Position numbers and translations under genes: made by a program. Positions 52,444-61,257 of a stretch of 64,000 nucleotides of DNA are shown in pieces (position 1 is the first letter of the stretch; each line of letters opens with the position of its first letter). Source of the DNA: Streptacidiphilus jeojiense (GTDB lineage: Bacteria > Actinomycetota > Actinomycetes > Streptomycetales > Streptomycetaceae); contig NZ_JOEH01000001.1 of NCBI RefSeq assembly GCF_000719095.1, forward strand, positions 310,001-374,000, read 5' to 3'. The notes beneath the pieces were generated by a model that saw only the letters and a program-made list of their open reading frames with translations, was not told the DNA's origin and made no database searches.

Positions 52444-52519
52444 TCCGGCGGAACCTGTTCCGCACCTTCCGCGTCCCATCATCGTTCAGCTATACGGGAC
52501 AGCACGGGAGGCATGAGTG

Positions 52520-53134
52520 ATGACTCGCAGGACGACGACCCGGACGACTGCACGGACAGCGGCGGCACTCGCGGTACTCGGAGCCGTCGCGCTGGGCAGC
52601 GCCACGGCATGCGCTTCCGGCTCCGCGGTGAACGCCGGCGGCTCGGCAGCGGTCTCGGTATCGCCCTCGGCCACGTCGTCGGTGGTCGTGCCGGTGCCCA
52701 CCACGCCCGCGGCGGGCACCCAGACCGGCATCCAGCCCGGCGGCCCCAACATCCCCGCGCCGAGCAGCTCGGGCTCCGGCTCCGGTGCCGCGTCGGCCAC
52801 CCCCACCGGCAGGGGTCAGACGGCCGACGGCTACTCCACCTCCGGCACCGTCCTCACCGTCCACTTCTACGGCGGTACCTGCGAGAAGTACGGCCTGCAC
52901 ACGGACCAGTCGGCCTCCGGCGAGGTCGCGGTGACCGTGGTGGTCACCCAGGGCCCCAAGACGGGCCAGATGTGCCCGGCCGTGCTGACCCCGCAGACGG
53001 TCAGCACCGACCTCGGGTCGCCGCTGGACGGGCGCAGGGTGGTGGACACCACCACCGGGAAGGCCCTCCCGCTCAGCGATCCGCTGCCCAGCAGCGGCAC
53101 CGTGGTCACCCACGGTCCGACCAAGCCCAACTGA
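52520..53134 (+). CDS. Putative secreted lipoprotein of unknown function
   Basis: 204 residues. Arg/Thr-rich start followed by a hydrophobic signal (AALAVLGAVALGSATAC) with a weak lipobox ATAC at Cys about 31. Then a Ser/Gly/Pro-rich linker of 60-70 residues, and a small C-terminal domain with two cysteines (YGGTCEKYGL, QMCPAVLTP) that could form a disulfide. GGGAGG lies eight bases before the ATG; a GTG one codon earlier is equally possible. No family recognised. Confidence 0.75.
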   Translation: MTRRTTTRTTARTAAALAVLGAVALGSATACASGSAVNAGGSAAVSVSPSATSSVVVPVPTTPAAGTQTGIQPGGPNIPAPSSSGSGSGAASATPTGRGQTADGYSTSGTVLTVHFYGGTCEKYGLHTDQSASGEVAVTVVVTQGPKTGQMCPAVLTPQTVSTDLGSPLDGRRVVDTTTGKALPLSDPLPSSGTVVTHGPTKPN

Positions 53135-53162
53135 CCCGGCCCGCCCGGCCCCGCACGCAGAA

Positions 53163-53194
53163 CGGCGCCCCCGTCCGGACGGACGGGGGCGCCG
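53163..53194. terminator. Convergent terminator lipoprotein/erpA
   Basis: 14-bp perfect stem CGGCGCCCCCGTCC/GGACGGGGGCGCCG with a GGAC loop, between the lipoprotein gene and the opposing erpA. Confidence 0.88.
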
Positions 53195-53218
53195 CTGCTT
53201 CGGCCGTGCGCGGAGCGA

Positions 53219-53572
53219 CTAGCTGAAGGAGTCGCCGCAGGCGCAGGAGCCGGTGGCGTTGGGGTTGTCGATCGTGAAGCCCTGCTTCTCGATGGTGTCG
53301 ACGAAGTCGATGGAGGCGCCGCCGAGGTACGGAGCGCTCATCCGGTCGGTGACGACGCTCACGCCACCGAAGTCCTTCACGACATCGCCGTCGAGCGAGC
53401 GCTCGTCGAAGAACAGCTGGTAGCGCAGGCCCGAGCAGCCACCGGGCTGCACGGCGACGCGCAGCGCGAGGTCCTCGCGGCCCTCCTGCTCCAGCAGGCT
53501 CTTGACCTTGGCCGCGGCGGCATCGCTGAGGAGGATCCCGCTCTCGACGTTGGTCTCGTCCTGGACGGTCAT
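53219..53572 (-). CDS. erpA: Iron-sulfur cluster insertion protein (ErpA/HesB/IscA family)
   Basis: A-type carrier that hands Fe-S clusters to apo-proteins. 117 residues; the three cluster cysteines are in QPGGCSGLRYQ and GSCACGDSFS. ATG reading MTVQDE is chosen: GGGAG lies about nine bases upstream and relatives start here; an ATG two codons earlier is too near the site. Likely serves respiratory and NadA clusters made elsewhere; the cysteine desulfurase fusion is 3 kb away. Confidence 0.95.
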   Translation of the reverse strand: MTVQDETNVESGILLSDAAAAKVKSLLEQEGREDLALRVAVQPGGCSGLRYQLFFDERSLDGDVVKDFGGVSVVTDRMSAPYLGGASIDFVDTIEKQGFTIDNPNATGSCACGDSFS

Positions 53573-53750
53573 CTGCATACTCCCGGGTTGTGACGACGTA
53601 CTGCTGCTACCAGCGGCAAACCGGCGGCGTCCCCGAAGTATTCCGGGGATTGCCCACAAGTGGTAGGGGCATCTCCCATGCTCGCACACTGCCCGGCGGA
53701 GGCGGCCGGAACGGTCCCCTCCCGCGCCGGTCCGGAGGGAGACTGAGTCC

Positions 53751-54629
53751 ATGCTCCTGCGCCCGGTCCGTGACAGCGCCTCCGACGCCGCAGCCGTCCG
53801 CGAGGTGTCCACCGCGGCCTTCGCCACCCTGGACCGCAGTCTCGGCGAGGAGCCGGGAGAGCCGACCCCGGCGGCCGTGGCGGTCTCCGACATCCGCACC
53901 CGGCACCTCGCCGGCACCGACCCCGGCGGCTGCTGGCTCGCCGAGGAGGACGGCCGGCCGATCGGCGCCGCCCTGGCCCTGCGCCGCGAGGGCCTGTGGG
54001 GGCTCTCGCTGTTCTGCGTGGTCCCGGAGGCCCAGGGCAAGGGGGTGGGACGGCTGCTGCTGGACCACGCCGTCGCCTACGGGCGCGGCTGCCTGCGCGG
54101 CATCGTCGCCTCCTCCCCGGACCCGCGCGCGGCCCGCCGCTACCAGGCGGCGGGGTTCAAGCTGCACCCGACGATGGAGCTGACCGGCCAGGTCGACCGG
54201 GCCGCGCTGCCGGACCCCGGCGGCATCCCGGTGCACCTCGGCGACGCCTCGCACCTGGCGCTGCTGGACTCGGTGGACCGCCGCGCCCGGGGCGGGGCGC
54301 ACGGCCCGGACCACCCGGTGCTGCTGCGCACCAGCGACGAACTGCTGCTCGTCGACACCCTCACCGGCAGCGGCTACTGCTACCGGCGGGAGGGGCGGAT
54401 CGTGCTGCTGGCGGCCACCTCCCGGCGGCTCGCCTCGCGGCTGCTGATCGAGGCACTGGCCCGGGTCCCGGCCGGGACCGAGGTGCGGATCGCCCGCGCC
54501 ACCGCCGAGCAGGACTGGGCCGTGGCGGTCGGCCTGGCCGGCGGCCTGACCCTGCGCAACCGCGGCTACCTGGCCCTGCGCGGGATGCGCCCGCCGGCTC
54601 CGTACCTGCCGTCGAGCGCCTACCTCTGA
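53751..54629 (+). CDS. GNAT-family N-acetyltransferase
   Basis: 292 residues. The GNAT domain is about 1-145, with the acetyl-CoA loop VVPEAQGKGVGRLLLDH and the C-terminal motif ARRYQAAGFKLHP. A second half (about 155-290) repeats the fold loosely (LLAATSRRLASRLLIEALARV) and may be a degenerate second GNAT domain. GGAGGGAG lies nine bases before the ATG. Substrate not predictable. Confidence 0.85.
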   Translation: MLLRPVRDSASDAAAVREVSTAAFATLDRSLGEEPGEPTPAAVAVSDIRTRHLAGTDPGGCWLAEEDGRPIGAALALRREGLWGLSLFCVVPEAQGKGVGRLLLDHAVAYGRGCLRGIVASSPDPRAARRYQAAGFKLHPTMELTGQVDRAALPDPGGIPVHLGDASHLALLDSVDRRARGGAHGPDHPVLLRTSDELLLVDTLTGSGYCYRREGRIVLLAATSRRLASRLLIEALARVPAGTEVRIARATAEQDWAVAVGLAGGLTLRNRGYLALRGMRPPAPYLPSSAYL

Positions 54630-54659
54630 GCGCTCTGAGCACCGGATCCCGGGCGGCGG

Positions 54660-56027
54660 TCAGACCATGGTGTCCAGGATCTCCCTGACCATCGCCATGG
54701 TGGTGCCGGGGTGCAGGAAGGCGAACCGGGAGACCACCTCGCCCTCCCACCCGGTCGGGGTGACGAAGCCCACCTGGTCCGCCAGCAGCTGCTCGGACCA
54801 GGCGTAGTAGTCCTCGGCCTGCCAGCCCAGGCGCCGGTAGACCAGACAGGAGAGCTCGGGCTCGCGGACCACCTCCAGCTGCGGGTACTCGGCGCGGATC
54901 AGCGCGGCGGTGTCCCTGGCCAGGCCGATCCCGGTCTCGATCGCCTCGGTGTAGGCGTCGGTGCCGTGCACCGCGAGCGAGAACCACAGCGGCAGGCCGC
55001 GGGCCCTGCGGGTGAGGTGGTAGGCGTAGTCGGTGGGGTTCCACTCCTGCTCGTGGTCGCCGGTGTGCAGCACGTCCAGGTAGGAGGCGTCCTGGGTGTG
55101 CACCGCCTTGGCCAGCCTCGGGTCCCGGTAGACCAGCGCCGCGCAGTCGAACGGCGCGAACAGCCACTTGTGCGGGTCCACCACGAAGGAGTCGGCGTGC
55201 TCGATGCCGTCGTACTTGGCCCGGACCGACGGGGCGAAGAGCCCGGCACCGCCGTAGGCGCCGTCGACGTGGAACCAGAGCCCGTACTCCCGGGCCACCT
55301 CGGCCAGCCCGGCCAGGTCGTCGACGATGCCGGCGTTGGTGGTGCCGGCCGTGCCGACCACCCCGATCACCGACGCCGGGTCGCCGTCGGCGGTCAGCGC
55401 CGCGCGCAGCGCCGCACCGGTCAGCCGGTGACCCTCGGTCGGCACCACCAGCTTCTCCACTCCGATGATGTTGAGCGTGTTGGTGACCGAGGAGTGGGTC
55501 TGGTCGCTCACCGCGATCCGCAGCCGAGCTCCGACGCCCACCCCCAGCCGGTGCCTGGCCGTGTCCCTGGCCACCACCAGGGCCGACAGGTTCCCGGCCG
55601 AACCGCCAGAGACGAAGCAGCCGCCGGCCGACTCGGGCAGCCCGGCCCGGTCCGAGATCAGCCGCAGCACCTGGTTCTCGGCGGCGATGGCGCCGGCCGC
55701 CTCCAGCCAGGAGATGCCCTGCAGCGAGGCGCAGGAGACCACCATGTCGAAGAGCAGCGCGGCCTTGGTGGGCGCACAGGGGATGAAGGACAGGTAACGG
55801 GGGCTGTCGGCCGAGATCACGGCGCGCGACAGCTCGTGGTCGTAGAGCTTCAGCACATCGGCAGGATCGTTTCCGCCGGGGCTCAGCAGCCCGTCCAGCA
55901 CGGCTCCGAGCCGCTCGCCGTCGCCCGGGTGGTCCAGCGGCACCGGGTCGTACTGCAGCCGCTCCCGCATGTAGTCGAAGACCAGGTCGACCGTCCTGGC
56001 GTCGTACCGGTGCATGCGCTGGGTCAC
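54660..56027 (-). CDS. Pyridoxal-phosphate-dependent decarboxylase (group II)
   Basis: 455-residue member of the aromatic-amino-acid/glutamate decarboxylase family. PLP Lys in VVDPHKWLFAPF, Asp in WFHVDGAYGGAGL, base-stacking His in SDQTHSSVTN, and phosphate-binding SGGSAGNLSAL. Similar to actinobacterial L-2,4-diaminobutyrate or aromatic amino acid decarboxylases; the exact amino acid is not evident. GTG start four codons before an ATG. The adjacent upstream gene on the same strand encodes an Lrp regulator, which may respond to the substrate amino acid. Confidence 0.87.
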   Translation of the reverse strand: MTQRMHRYDARTVDLVFDYMRERLQYDPVPLDHPGDGERLGAVLDGLLSPGGNDPADVLKLYDHELSRAVISADSPRYLSFIPCAPTKAALLFDMVVSCASLQGISWLEAAGAIAAENQVLRLISDRAGLPESAGGCFVSGGSAGNLSALVVARDTARHRLGVGVGARLRIAVSDQTHSSVTNTLNIIGVEKLVVPTEGHRLTGAALRAALTADGDPASVIGVVGTAGTTNAGIVDDLAGLAEVAREYGLWFHVDGAYGGAGLFAPSVRAKYDGIEHADSFVVDPHKWLFAPFDCAALVYRDPRLAKAVHTQDASYLDVLHTGDHEQEWNPTDYAYHLTRRARGLPLWFSLAVHGTDAYTEAIETGIGLARDTAALIRAEYPQLEVVREPELSCLVYRRLGWQAEDYYAWSEQLLADQVGFVTPTGWEGEVVSRFAFLHPGTTMAMVREILDTMV

Positions 56028-56196
56028 GGGAGGGTCCTCTCACGGCGGGCTCAGGTCGTGATCAACCCTAGGCAGCGGCAACCCCACCCGGCATGTCGGA
56101 ACCCACCGCCCCACGCAGCATTCCTGCGCGTGCCAGCCCCACCGCGACGGTTTCCGAACAGGTGCGGCACGTGCACGGCTGGTCGCGCACCGAGGG

Positions 56197-56655
56197 TCAG
56201 CCAATCAGCCGGCTGAGCACCACCTGGCTACGGCTCCGCTGCACCCCGCGCTCCCGGCGGATCCGCTCGATCACCGCCTCCAGGTGCCCCGTGTCCGCCG
56301 CGCGGAGGTGCACCAGCGCGTCGGCGTCGCCGGTGACCGTCCAGGCGGCGACCACCTCGGGGAACTGCCGCAGCGCGGCCAGGATCTCCTCGGGGGAGGT
56401 CCGCTCCCGGCAGTAGACCTCGACGAAGGCCTCGGTACGCCATTCCAGCGAGGCCGGGTCCAGCACCACGGTGAAGCCGCGGACCACCCCGCGCTCCCGG
56501 AGCCGGTCCACCCGCCGTTTGACGGCCGTCGCGGACAGGTTGACCAGCAGCCCGATCTCCGCGTAGCTGGCCCGCCCGTCCCGGCCCAGCACTTCCAGGA
56601 CCTTGCGGTCGGTCTCGTCCAGACGGGCGGCGGCGGAGTTCAGCGGTGCGGGCAC
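56197..56655 (-). CDS. Lrp/AsnC-family transcriptional regulator
   Basis: 152 residues: N-terminal winged helix-turn-helix (about 12-60; LDETDRKVLEVLGRDGRASYAEIG, SATAVKRRVDRL) and C-terminal RAM effector domain (about 70-150; TVTGDADALVHL). GTG start. 169 bp before the decarboxylase start on the same strand, which suggests it controls amino acid decarboxylation. Confidence 0.92.
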   Translation of the reverse strand: MPAPLNSAAARLDETDRKVLEVLGRDGRASYAEIGLLVNLSATAVKRRVDRLRERGVVRGFTVVLDPASLEWRTEAFVEVYCRERTSPEEILAALRQFPEVVAAWTVTGDADALVHLRAADTGHLEAVIERIRRERGVQRSRSQVVLSRLIG

Positions 56656-56686
56656 GCGTACAGGATTAGCACACCGGCCACCGGAC

Positions 56687-57877
56687 TCAACCCGGCTGAC
56701 CGGCCCCGTCCTCGCGCAGGTGCAGCACCAGGCCGACCGCGGTGGCGGCGGCGCAGAGCAGCCCGGCCGTCAGCACGGCCGCGCCGCCGCCGACGAAGGT
56801 GGTGGCGAGCACCGCCAGCGCCGTGACCGGCAGCAGCAGCATCTGGACCGCACCGTGCTTGTTGTGCCGGGCGTGGATCGCCCACACCGTGAACAGGAAG
56901 AGCGCGGTCGGCCCGGTGACCACCGCTGCGGCGCCGGTGTCCGACAGGTGCCCCTCACCCACGGCGTGCTCGACGGCGGCCTCCAGCCCGGCCCCGATGC
57001 CGGCCGCGCTGAGGAAGACGAAGTAGTGGCCGTAGCCCCAGACGAACGCCTGCCGGTTGGACCGCAGGTAGTCGTGGATCGGCCGGGCGAAGTAGATCCA
57101 CCAGGCCGAGAAGCAGACCAGCAGGCCGCCGGCGGCGATCGGCAGCACCTTCCCGAGGTCGCCGTGCCCGTTCACCCCGGACTGGACCGCGACGGTGGCC
57201 GCCGAGACCGTCTCCCCCAGCACGATCAGGGTGAACAGGCCGTAGCGCTCGGAGACGTGCTCGGGGTGCCAGGTGGTCGCGTACCGGCGCTCCGCGAACA
57301 GCGGGACCAGCATCTCCATCAGCACCACCGGCAGCAGCACCCAGACCTGCACCCGGTGCGGGAGCAGCACCGCGACCACCCAGAGGCACTGGCACAGTGC
57401 GATGCCGCCGGCGTAGCGCAGCCCCATCACCCGTTCGGGTCCGTCGGACGCCGAGGCCACCCGCAGCCACTGGGTGATCATCACCGTCCGCATCACCACG
57501 TAGCCGAGCACCGCGACCGCGATCCGGCCCTCGAACATCCGCGGCACCCCGGCCGCGAAGATCAGCGCGCCGGTGATCTGGACGAAGGTCGCCAGCCGGT
57601 AGGGGACGTCGTCGGTGTCGTAGGCCGAGGCGAACCAGGTGAAGTTCATCCAGGCCCACCAGACCCCGAAGAACACGAACAGGTAGTGCGGCAGCGCGTT
57701 CCAGCCGTGCCCGGCCGCGAAGGCGTGGGCCAGCTGCGAGCCGCCCTGGGCCACCGCGACCACGAAGCAGAGGTCGAAGAAGAGCTCCAACGGAGTGGAC
57801 GCCCGGTGCTTCTCGGTGCGCTCCCTGCGCACCATCCGCCGCACTCCCGCACCGACGCCGATCGACCTGAGGCTCAC
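56687..57877 (-). CDS. LtrA-family membrane protein
   Basis: 396-residue polytopic membrane protein of the low-temperature-requirement A family, with about 11 hydrophobic segments. Family signature STPLELFFDLCFVVAVAQ near the N-terminus and ERYGLFTLIVLGETV in the middle. The biochemical role of the family is unknown. GTG start; 31 bp before the Lrp gene on the same strand. Confidence 0.88.
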   Translation of the reverse strand: MSLRSIGVGAGVRRMVRRERTEKHRASTPLELFFDLCFVVAVAQGGSQLAHAFAAGHGWNALPHYLFVFFGVWWAWMNFTWFASAYDTDDVPYRLATFVQITGALIFAAGVPRMFEGRIAVAVLGYVVMRTVMITQWLRVASASDGPERVMGLRYAGGIALCQCLWVVAVLLPHRVQVWVLLPVVLMEMLVPLFAERRYATTWHPEHVSERYGLFTLIVLGETVSAATVAVQSGVNGHGDLGKVLPIAAGGLLVCFSAWWIYFARPIHDYLRSNRQAFVWGYGHYFVFLSAAGIGAGLEAAVEHAVGEGHLSDTGAAAVVTGPTALFLFTVWAIHARHNKHGAVQMLLLPVTALAVLATTFVGGGAAVLTAGLLCAAATAVGLVLHLREDGAGQPG

Positions 57878-57987
57878 CTACGCGTACCCTTCCCGTGGCT
57901 CTCCGACCGCCCTCACCTGCGACCCTCCCACAGAGCGGTGTACGTCACACTCCCACAGCGCCCGTCGTCACGGTGGCGCAAGCGGGT

Positions 57988-58012
57988 TATGATAGATAGC
58001 GTCAGATAGACG
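57988..58012 (+). promoter_or_regulatory. Candidate nadA promoter/operator region
   Basis: A TATGAT -10-like hexamer (57988-57993) followed by repeated GATAGA/AGATAG units (GATAGATAGC, CAGATAGACG), the most AT-rich stretch in the 184-bp gap upstream of nadA. The repeats may be an operator for an NAD-sensing regulator; no consensus could be confirmed. Confidence 0.4.
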
Positions 58013-58061
58013 AAAAGGGTGGGGCGCCGCTGCCCCTCCCCCACAGGAGGGCAGTCCGCCC

Positions 58062-59252
58062 ATGACCACCAACGGTGCACGCCCCGGAACACTGGCACAG
58101 GAACCGGCGCCCACCCCGCTGGCCCTGCTGCTGCTCGGCCGCGAGGCCGACACCGCCAGCGAGCGCGGCGTCGACTGCCCCGGCGACCTCCCCGCCGCCT
58201 CCGACCCGGACCTGGTCGCCCGCGCCCGCGCCGCCAAGGCCGCCCTCGGCGACCGGGTGTTCATCCTGGGCCACCACTACCAGCGCGACGAGGTCATCGA
58301 GTTCGCCGACGTCACCGGCGACTCCTTCAAGCTGGCCCGCGACGCCGCCAACAAGCCCGAGGCCGAGTACATCGTCTTCTGCGGCGTGCACTTCATGGCC
58401 GAGAGCGCGGACATCCTGACCAGCGCCGCCCAGCAGGTCATCCTCCCCGACCTGGCGGCCGGCTGCTCGATGGCCGACATGGCCACCGCCGAGCAGGTCG
58501 CCGAGTGCTGGGACGTGCTCACCGACGCCGGGATCGCCGACACCGTCGTCCCGGTCGCCTACATGAACTCCTCCGCCGACATCAAGGCCTTCACCGGCCG
58601 GCACGGCGGCACCATCTGCACCTCCTCCAACGCCCAGCGGGCCCTGGAGTGGGCCTTCGAGCAGGGGACCAAGGTGCTGTTCCTGCCGGACCAGCACCTG
58701 GGCCGCAACACCGCCGTACGCGACCTGGGCCTCAGCCCCGACGACTGCGTCGTCTACAACCCGCACAAGCCGGGCGGCGGGCTGACCCCCGAGCAGCTGC
58801 GGGCGGCCAAGATGATCCTGTGGCGCGGCCACTGCTCGGTCCACGGCCGCTTCTCGCTGGACTCGGTGAACGAGGTCCGCGAGCGCGTCCCCGGGGTCAC
58901 CGTGCTGGTCCACCCGGAGTGCAAGCACGAGGTGGTCGAGGCCGCCGACCTGGTGGGCTCGACCGAGTACATCATCCGGGCGCTGGACGCCGCCGAGCCC
59001 GGCAGCAAGTGGGCCATCGGCACCGAGCTCAACCTGGTCCGCCGGCTGGCCAAGGCGCACCCGGACAAGGAGATCGTGTTCCTGGACCGCACCGTCTGCT
59101 TCTGCTCCACCATGAACCGGATCGACCTGCCGCACCTGGTCTGGACCCTGGAGTCGCTGGTCGAGGGCCGGGTCCCCAATGTGATCACGGTCGACCCGGA
59201 GACCGAGAAGCACGCCAAGGCGGCGCTGGACCAGATGCTGGCCCTGCCGTAA
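58062..59252 (+). CDS. nadA: Quinolinate synthase
   Basis: [4Fe-4S] enzyme that condenses iminoaspartate with dihydroxyacetone phosphate to quinolinate in NAD synthesis. 396 residues; ILGHHYQRDEVIEFAD, YMNSSADIKAF, PDQHLGRN. Cluster cysteines in IVFCGVHFMAES, HPECKHEVVE and TVCFCSTMNRIDL. AGGAGG lies 11 bases before the ATG. nadB and nadC are not adjacent, so it is a single-gene unit here with its own terminator. Confidence 0.97.
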   Translation: MTTNGARPGTLAQEPAPTPLALLLLGREADTASERGVDCPGDLPAASDPDLVARARAAKAALGDRVFILGHHYQRDEVIEFADVTGDSFKLARDAANKPEAEYIVFCGVHFMAESADILTSAAQQVILPDLAAGCSMADMATAEQVAECWDVLTDAGIADTVVPVAYMNSSADIKAFTGRHGGTICTSSNAQRALEWAFEQGTKVLFLPDQHLGRNTAVRDLGLSPDDCVVYNPHKPGGGLTPEQLRAAKMILWRGHCSVHGRFSLDSVNEVRERVPGVTVLVHPECKHEVVEAADLVGSTEYIIRALDAAEPGSKWAIGTELNLVRRLAKAHPDKEIVFLDRTVCFCSTMNRIDLPHLVWTLESLVEGRVPNVITVDPETEKHAKAALDQMLALP

Positions 59253-59276
59253 CGGCTGCTGAAGCCGCGTCAGCAA

Positions 59277-59312
59277 GCAGGAGGGGCACCCCGGTCGGGG
59301 TGCCCCTCCTGC
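59277..59312. terminator. Convergent terminator nadA/pspAA
   Basis: 16-bp perfect stem GCAGGAGGGGCACCCC and complement with GGTC loop, between nadA and the opposing pspAA gene. Confidence 0.93.
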
Positions 59313-59323
59313 GTCCGCCGTCA

Positions 59324-59602
59324 CTATCCGGGGATGAGCCCGTCGTCGTGCAGCAGTGCCTTGACCTCGTCCACCGTGGCGTCCTCGAACGGCAGGGTGG
59401 CGTCCGAGGGGACCAGCACGTCGTCCGCGACCGGCGTGCCGCCGGCCCGGACGGCAGCGAGCAGGGCGGCCAGGCTGACCTTGAAGTCGGCCCGGTCAGC
59501 TGTGTCGAGAGCGGCCAGCACGGCGTTGTCCAGCTCGTTGAGCCGGTCCCCCAGGCTGTCCGGGACCTCGAACTGGCCCTCCCCCATGATCCTGACGATC
59601 AT
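59324..59602 (-). CDS. PspA-associated (PspAA domain) protein
   Basis: 92 residues starting MIVRIMGEGQFEVPDS, the signature of the PspAA domain. Such proteins accompany actinobacterial PspA and probably bind or modulate it. Lies 11 bp after pspA on the same strand, so it is co-transcribed. GGGAGAG precedes the ATG. Confidence 0.88.
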   Translation of the reverse strand: MIVRIMGEGQFEVPDSLGDRLNELDNAVLAALDTADRADFKVSLAALLAAVRAGGTPVADDVLVPSDATLPFEDATVDEVKALLHDDGLIPG

Positions 59603-59613
59603 GAGACTCTCCC

Positions 59614-60399
59614 TTACTTGTCGAACCGGGGCTGGTCCTGCGGCGTGGTCGGCTGCTGACCCTGCTCGATCGCGGGAGTCGGCTCCGCACTGCCGCCGGA
59701 CAGCTCGGCCTTCATCCTGGCGAGCTCCAGCTCGACGTCCGAACCACTGGACATCCGCTCCAGCTCGGCGGTGATGTCGTCCTTGCGCATCCCGGTCGGG
59801 TCGTCGAGCGCGCCCGAGGCGAGCAGCTCGTCGATCGCGCCGGCCCGCGCCTGCATCTGCGCCGTCTTGTCCTCGGCCCGCTGGATCGCCAGGCCGACGT
59901 CGCCCATCTCCTCCGAGATCCCGGAGAAGGACTCGGCGATACGGGTCTGCGCCTGCGCGGCCGTGTAGGTGGCCTTGATGGTCTCCTTCTTGGTCCGGAA
60001 GGCGTCGACCTTGGACTGCAGCCGCTGGGAGGCGAGCGTGAGCTTCTCCTCCTCGCCCTGCAGGGCCTGGTACTGCGTCTCCAGGTCGGCGACCTGCTGC
60101 TGGATCCCGGAACGGCGGGTCAGCGCCTCACGGGCCAGGTCCTCGCGGCCGAGCGAGAGCGCCTTGCGGCCCTGCTCCTCCAGCGTCGAGGACTGCTTCT
60201 GGAGCTGCTGGAGCTGGAGCTCCAGGCGCTTGCGGGACGTCGCCACATCGGCCACTCCACGACGCACCTTCTGCAGCAGTTCGAGCTGTTTCTGGTACGA
60301 GTAGTCGAGTGTCTCCCGTGGGTCCTCCGCACGGTCCAAGGCCTTGTTGGCCTTGGCGCGGAAGATCATCGACATCCGCCTCATAATTCCGTCGCTCAT
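59614..60399 (-). CDS. pspA: PspA/IM30-family membrane stress protein
   Basis: 261 residues, almost wholly coiled-coil after an amphipathic N-terminal helix (MRRMSMIFRAKANKALDRAEDP) that binds stressed membranes. Belongs to the ESCRT-III-like superfamily that forms rods and repairs bilayers. The C-terminal 35 residues are Pro/Gln-rich. PspA in Streptomyces is a SigB-dependent membrane stress response gene. No pspBC or RsmP-type gene is visible next to it; only the PspAA partner follows. Confidence 0.94.
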   Translation of the reverse strand: MSDGIMRRMSMIFRAKANKALDRAEDPRETLDYSYQKQLELLQKVRRGVADVATSRKRLELQLQQLQKQSSTLEEQGRKALSLGREDLAREALTRRSGIQQQVADLETQYQALQGEEEKLTLASQRLQSKVDAFRTKKETIKATYTAAQAQTRIAESFSGISEEMGDVGLAIQRAEDKTAQMQARAGAIDELLASGALDDPTGMRKDDITAELERMSSGSDVELELARMKAELSGGSAEPTPAIEQGQQPTTPQDQPRFDK

Positions 60400-60660
60400 G
60401 GGCCTCGCGCGCCCCCTTCTCCGGCCTGCCGGTTCTCGTACCCAAGACTACGGGGCGCGGGGCGTTCACCGCAGCGCACCGGCCTGCAACAAGAGTGCTA
60501 CAGCAACACCGCAGCGGCGTCATCCGTGCGAGGGATACCTCCAGGTGTCGCCTCGACCACAGGCAGGAGCAGGGCCCCGGAGGCGGCACCGGGGCGGCCG
60601 AGGCAGCCGGTTGCCCACCAGGGCTAGGGATTACACCTGCTGACCACGTACTCTTGCCGT

Positions 60661-61257
60661 GTGTTCCGACGAAGCTCCCAGGATGCCCCCGCCGACGCCG
60701 TCACGCTCGAGAAGCCTGACTCCGCCGACCGCCCCGCCGCGCAAGCGCCCAAGGGCCGCCCCACGCCCAAGCGCAGTGAGGCCGAGGCCAACCGCCGCGG
60801 TCGCGCGTACGTGCCCAAGGACCGCAAGGAGGCCGCCAAGGACGCCCGCAGCCGCGACCGCTCCGCCCGCGAGCGGCAGCGCGCCGCGCTGCTGAACGGC
60901 GACGAGTCGGCGCTGCCGCCCCGCGACAAGGGCCCGGTGCGGCGCTTCGCCCGCGACTACGTGGACTCCCGGATGACGGCGGCCGAGTGGTTCCTGCCGT
61001 TCGCCGTGATCATCCTGCTGCTCAGTGTGATGCGCAGCCCCGCGCTGACCGCGATCTCGCTGGTGCTCTGGGTCGTGATCATCGCGCTGATCGTGGTGCA
61101 CTCCTTCATCCTGTCCTTCGGCCTGCGCAAGCAGCTGGCCCAGCGCTTCCCGGACAAGAACACCAAGGGCGCGGTGGCGTACGCGCTGATGCGCACCCTG
61201 CAGATGCGCCGGCTGCGCCTGCCCAAGCCCCAGGTCAAGCGAGGGCAGAAGCCCTGA
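60661..61257 (+). CDS. DUF3043 membrane protein
   Basis: 198 residues. Very basic N-terminal half (RPTPKRSEAEANRRGRAYVPKDRKEAA) followed by two membrane helices (about 108-126 and 130-150) and a basic tail. The DUF3043 family is actinobacterial and uncharacterised. The GTG start has no ribosome-binding site, and a TACTCT -10-like hexamer sits six bases before it, so the mRNA may be leaderless (inference). Overlaps the next gene by 4 bp. Confidence 0.88.
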   Translation: MFRRSSQDAPADAVTLEKPDSADRPAAQAPKGRPTPKRSEAEANRRGRAYVPKDRKEAAKDARSRDRSARERQRAALLNGDESALPPRDKGPVRRFARDYVDSRMTAAEWFLPFAVIILLLSVMRSPALTAISLVLWVVIIALIVVHSFILSFGLRKQLAQRFPDKNTKGAVAYALMRTLQMRRLRLPKPQVKRGQKP

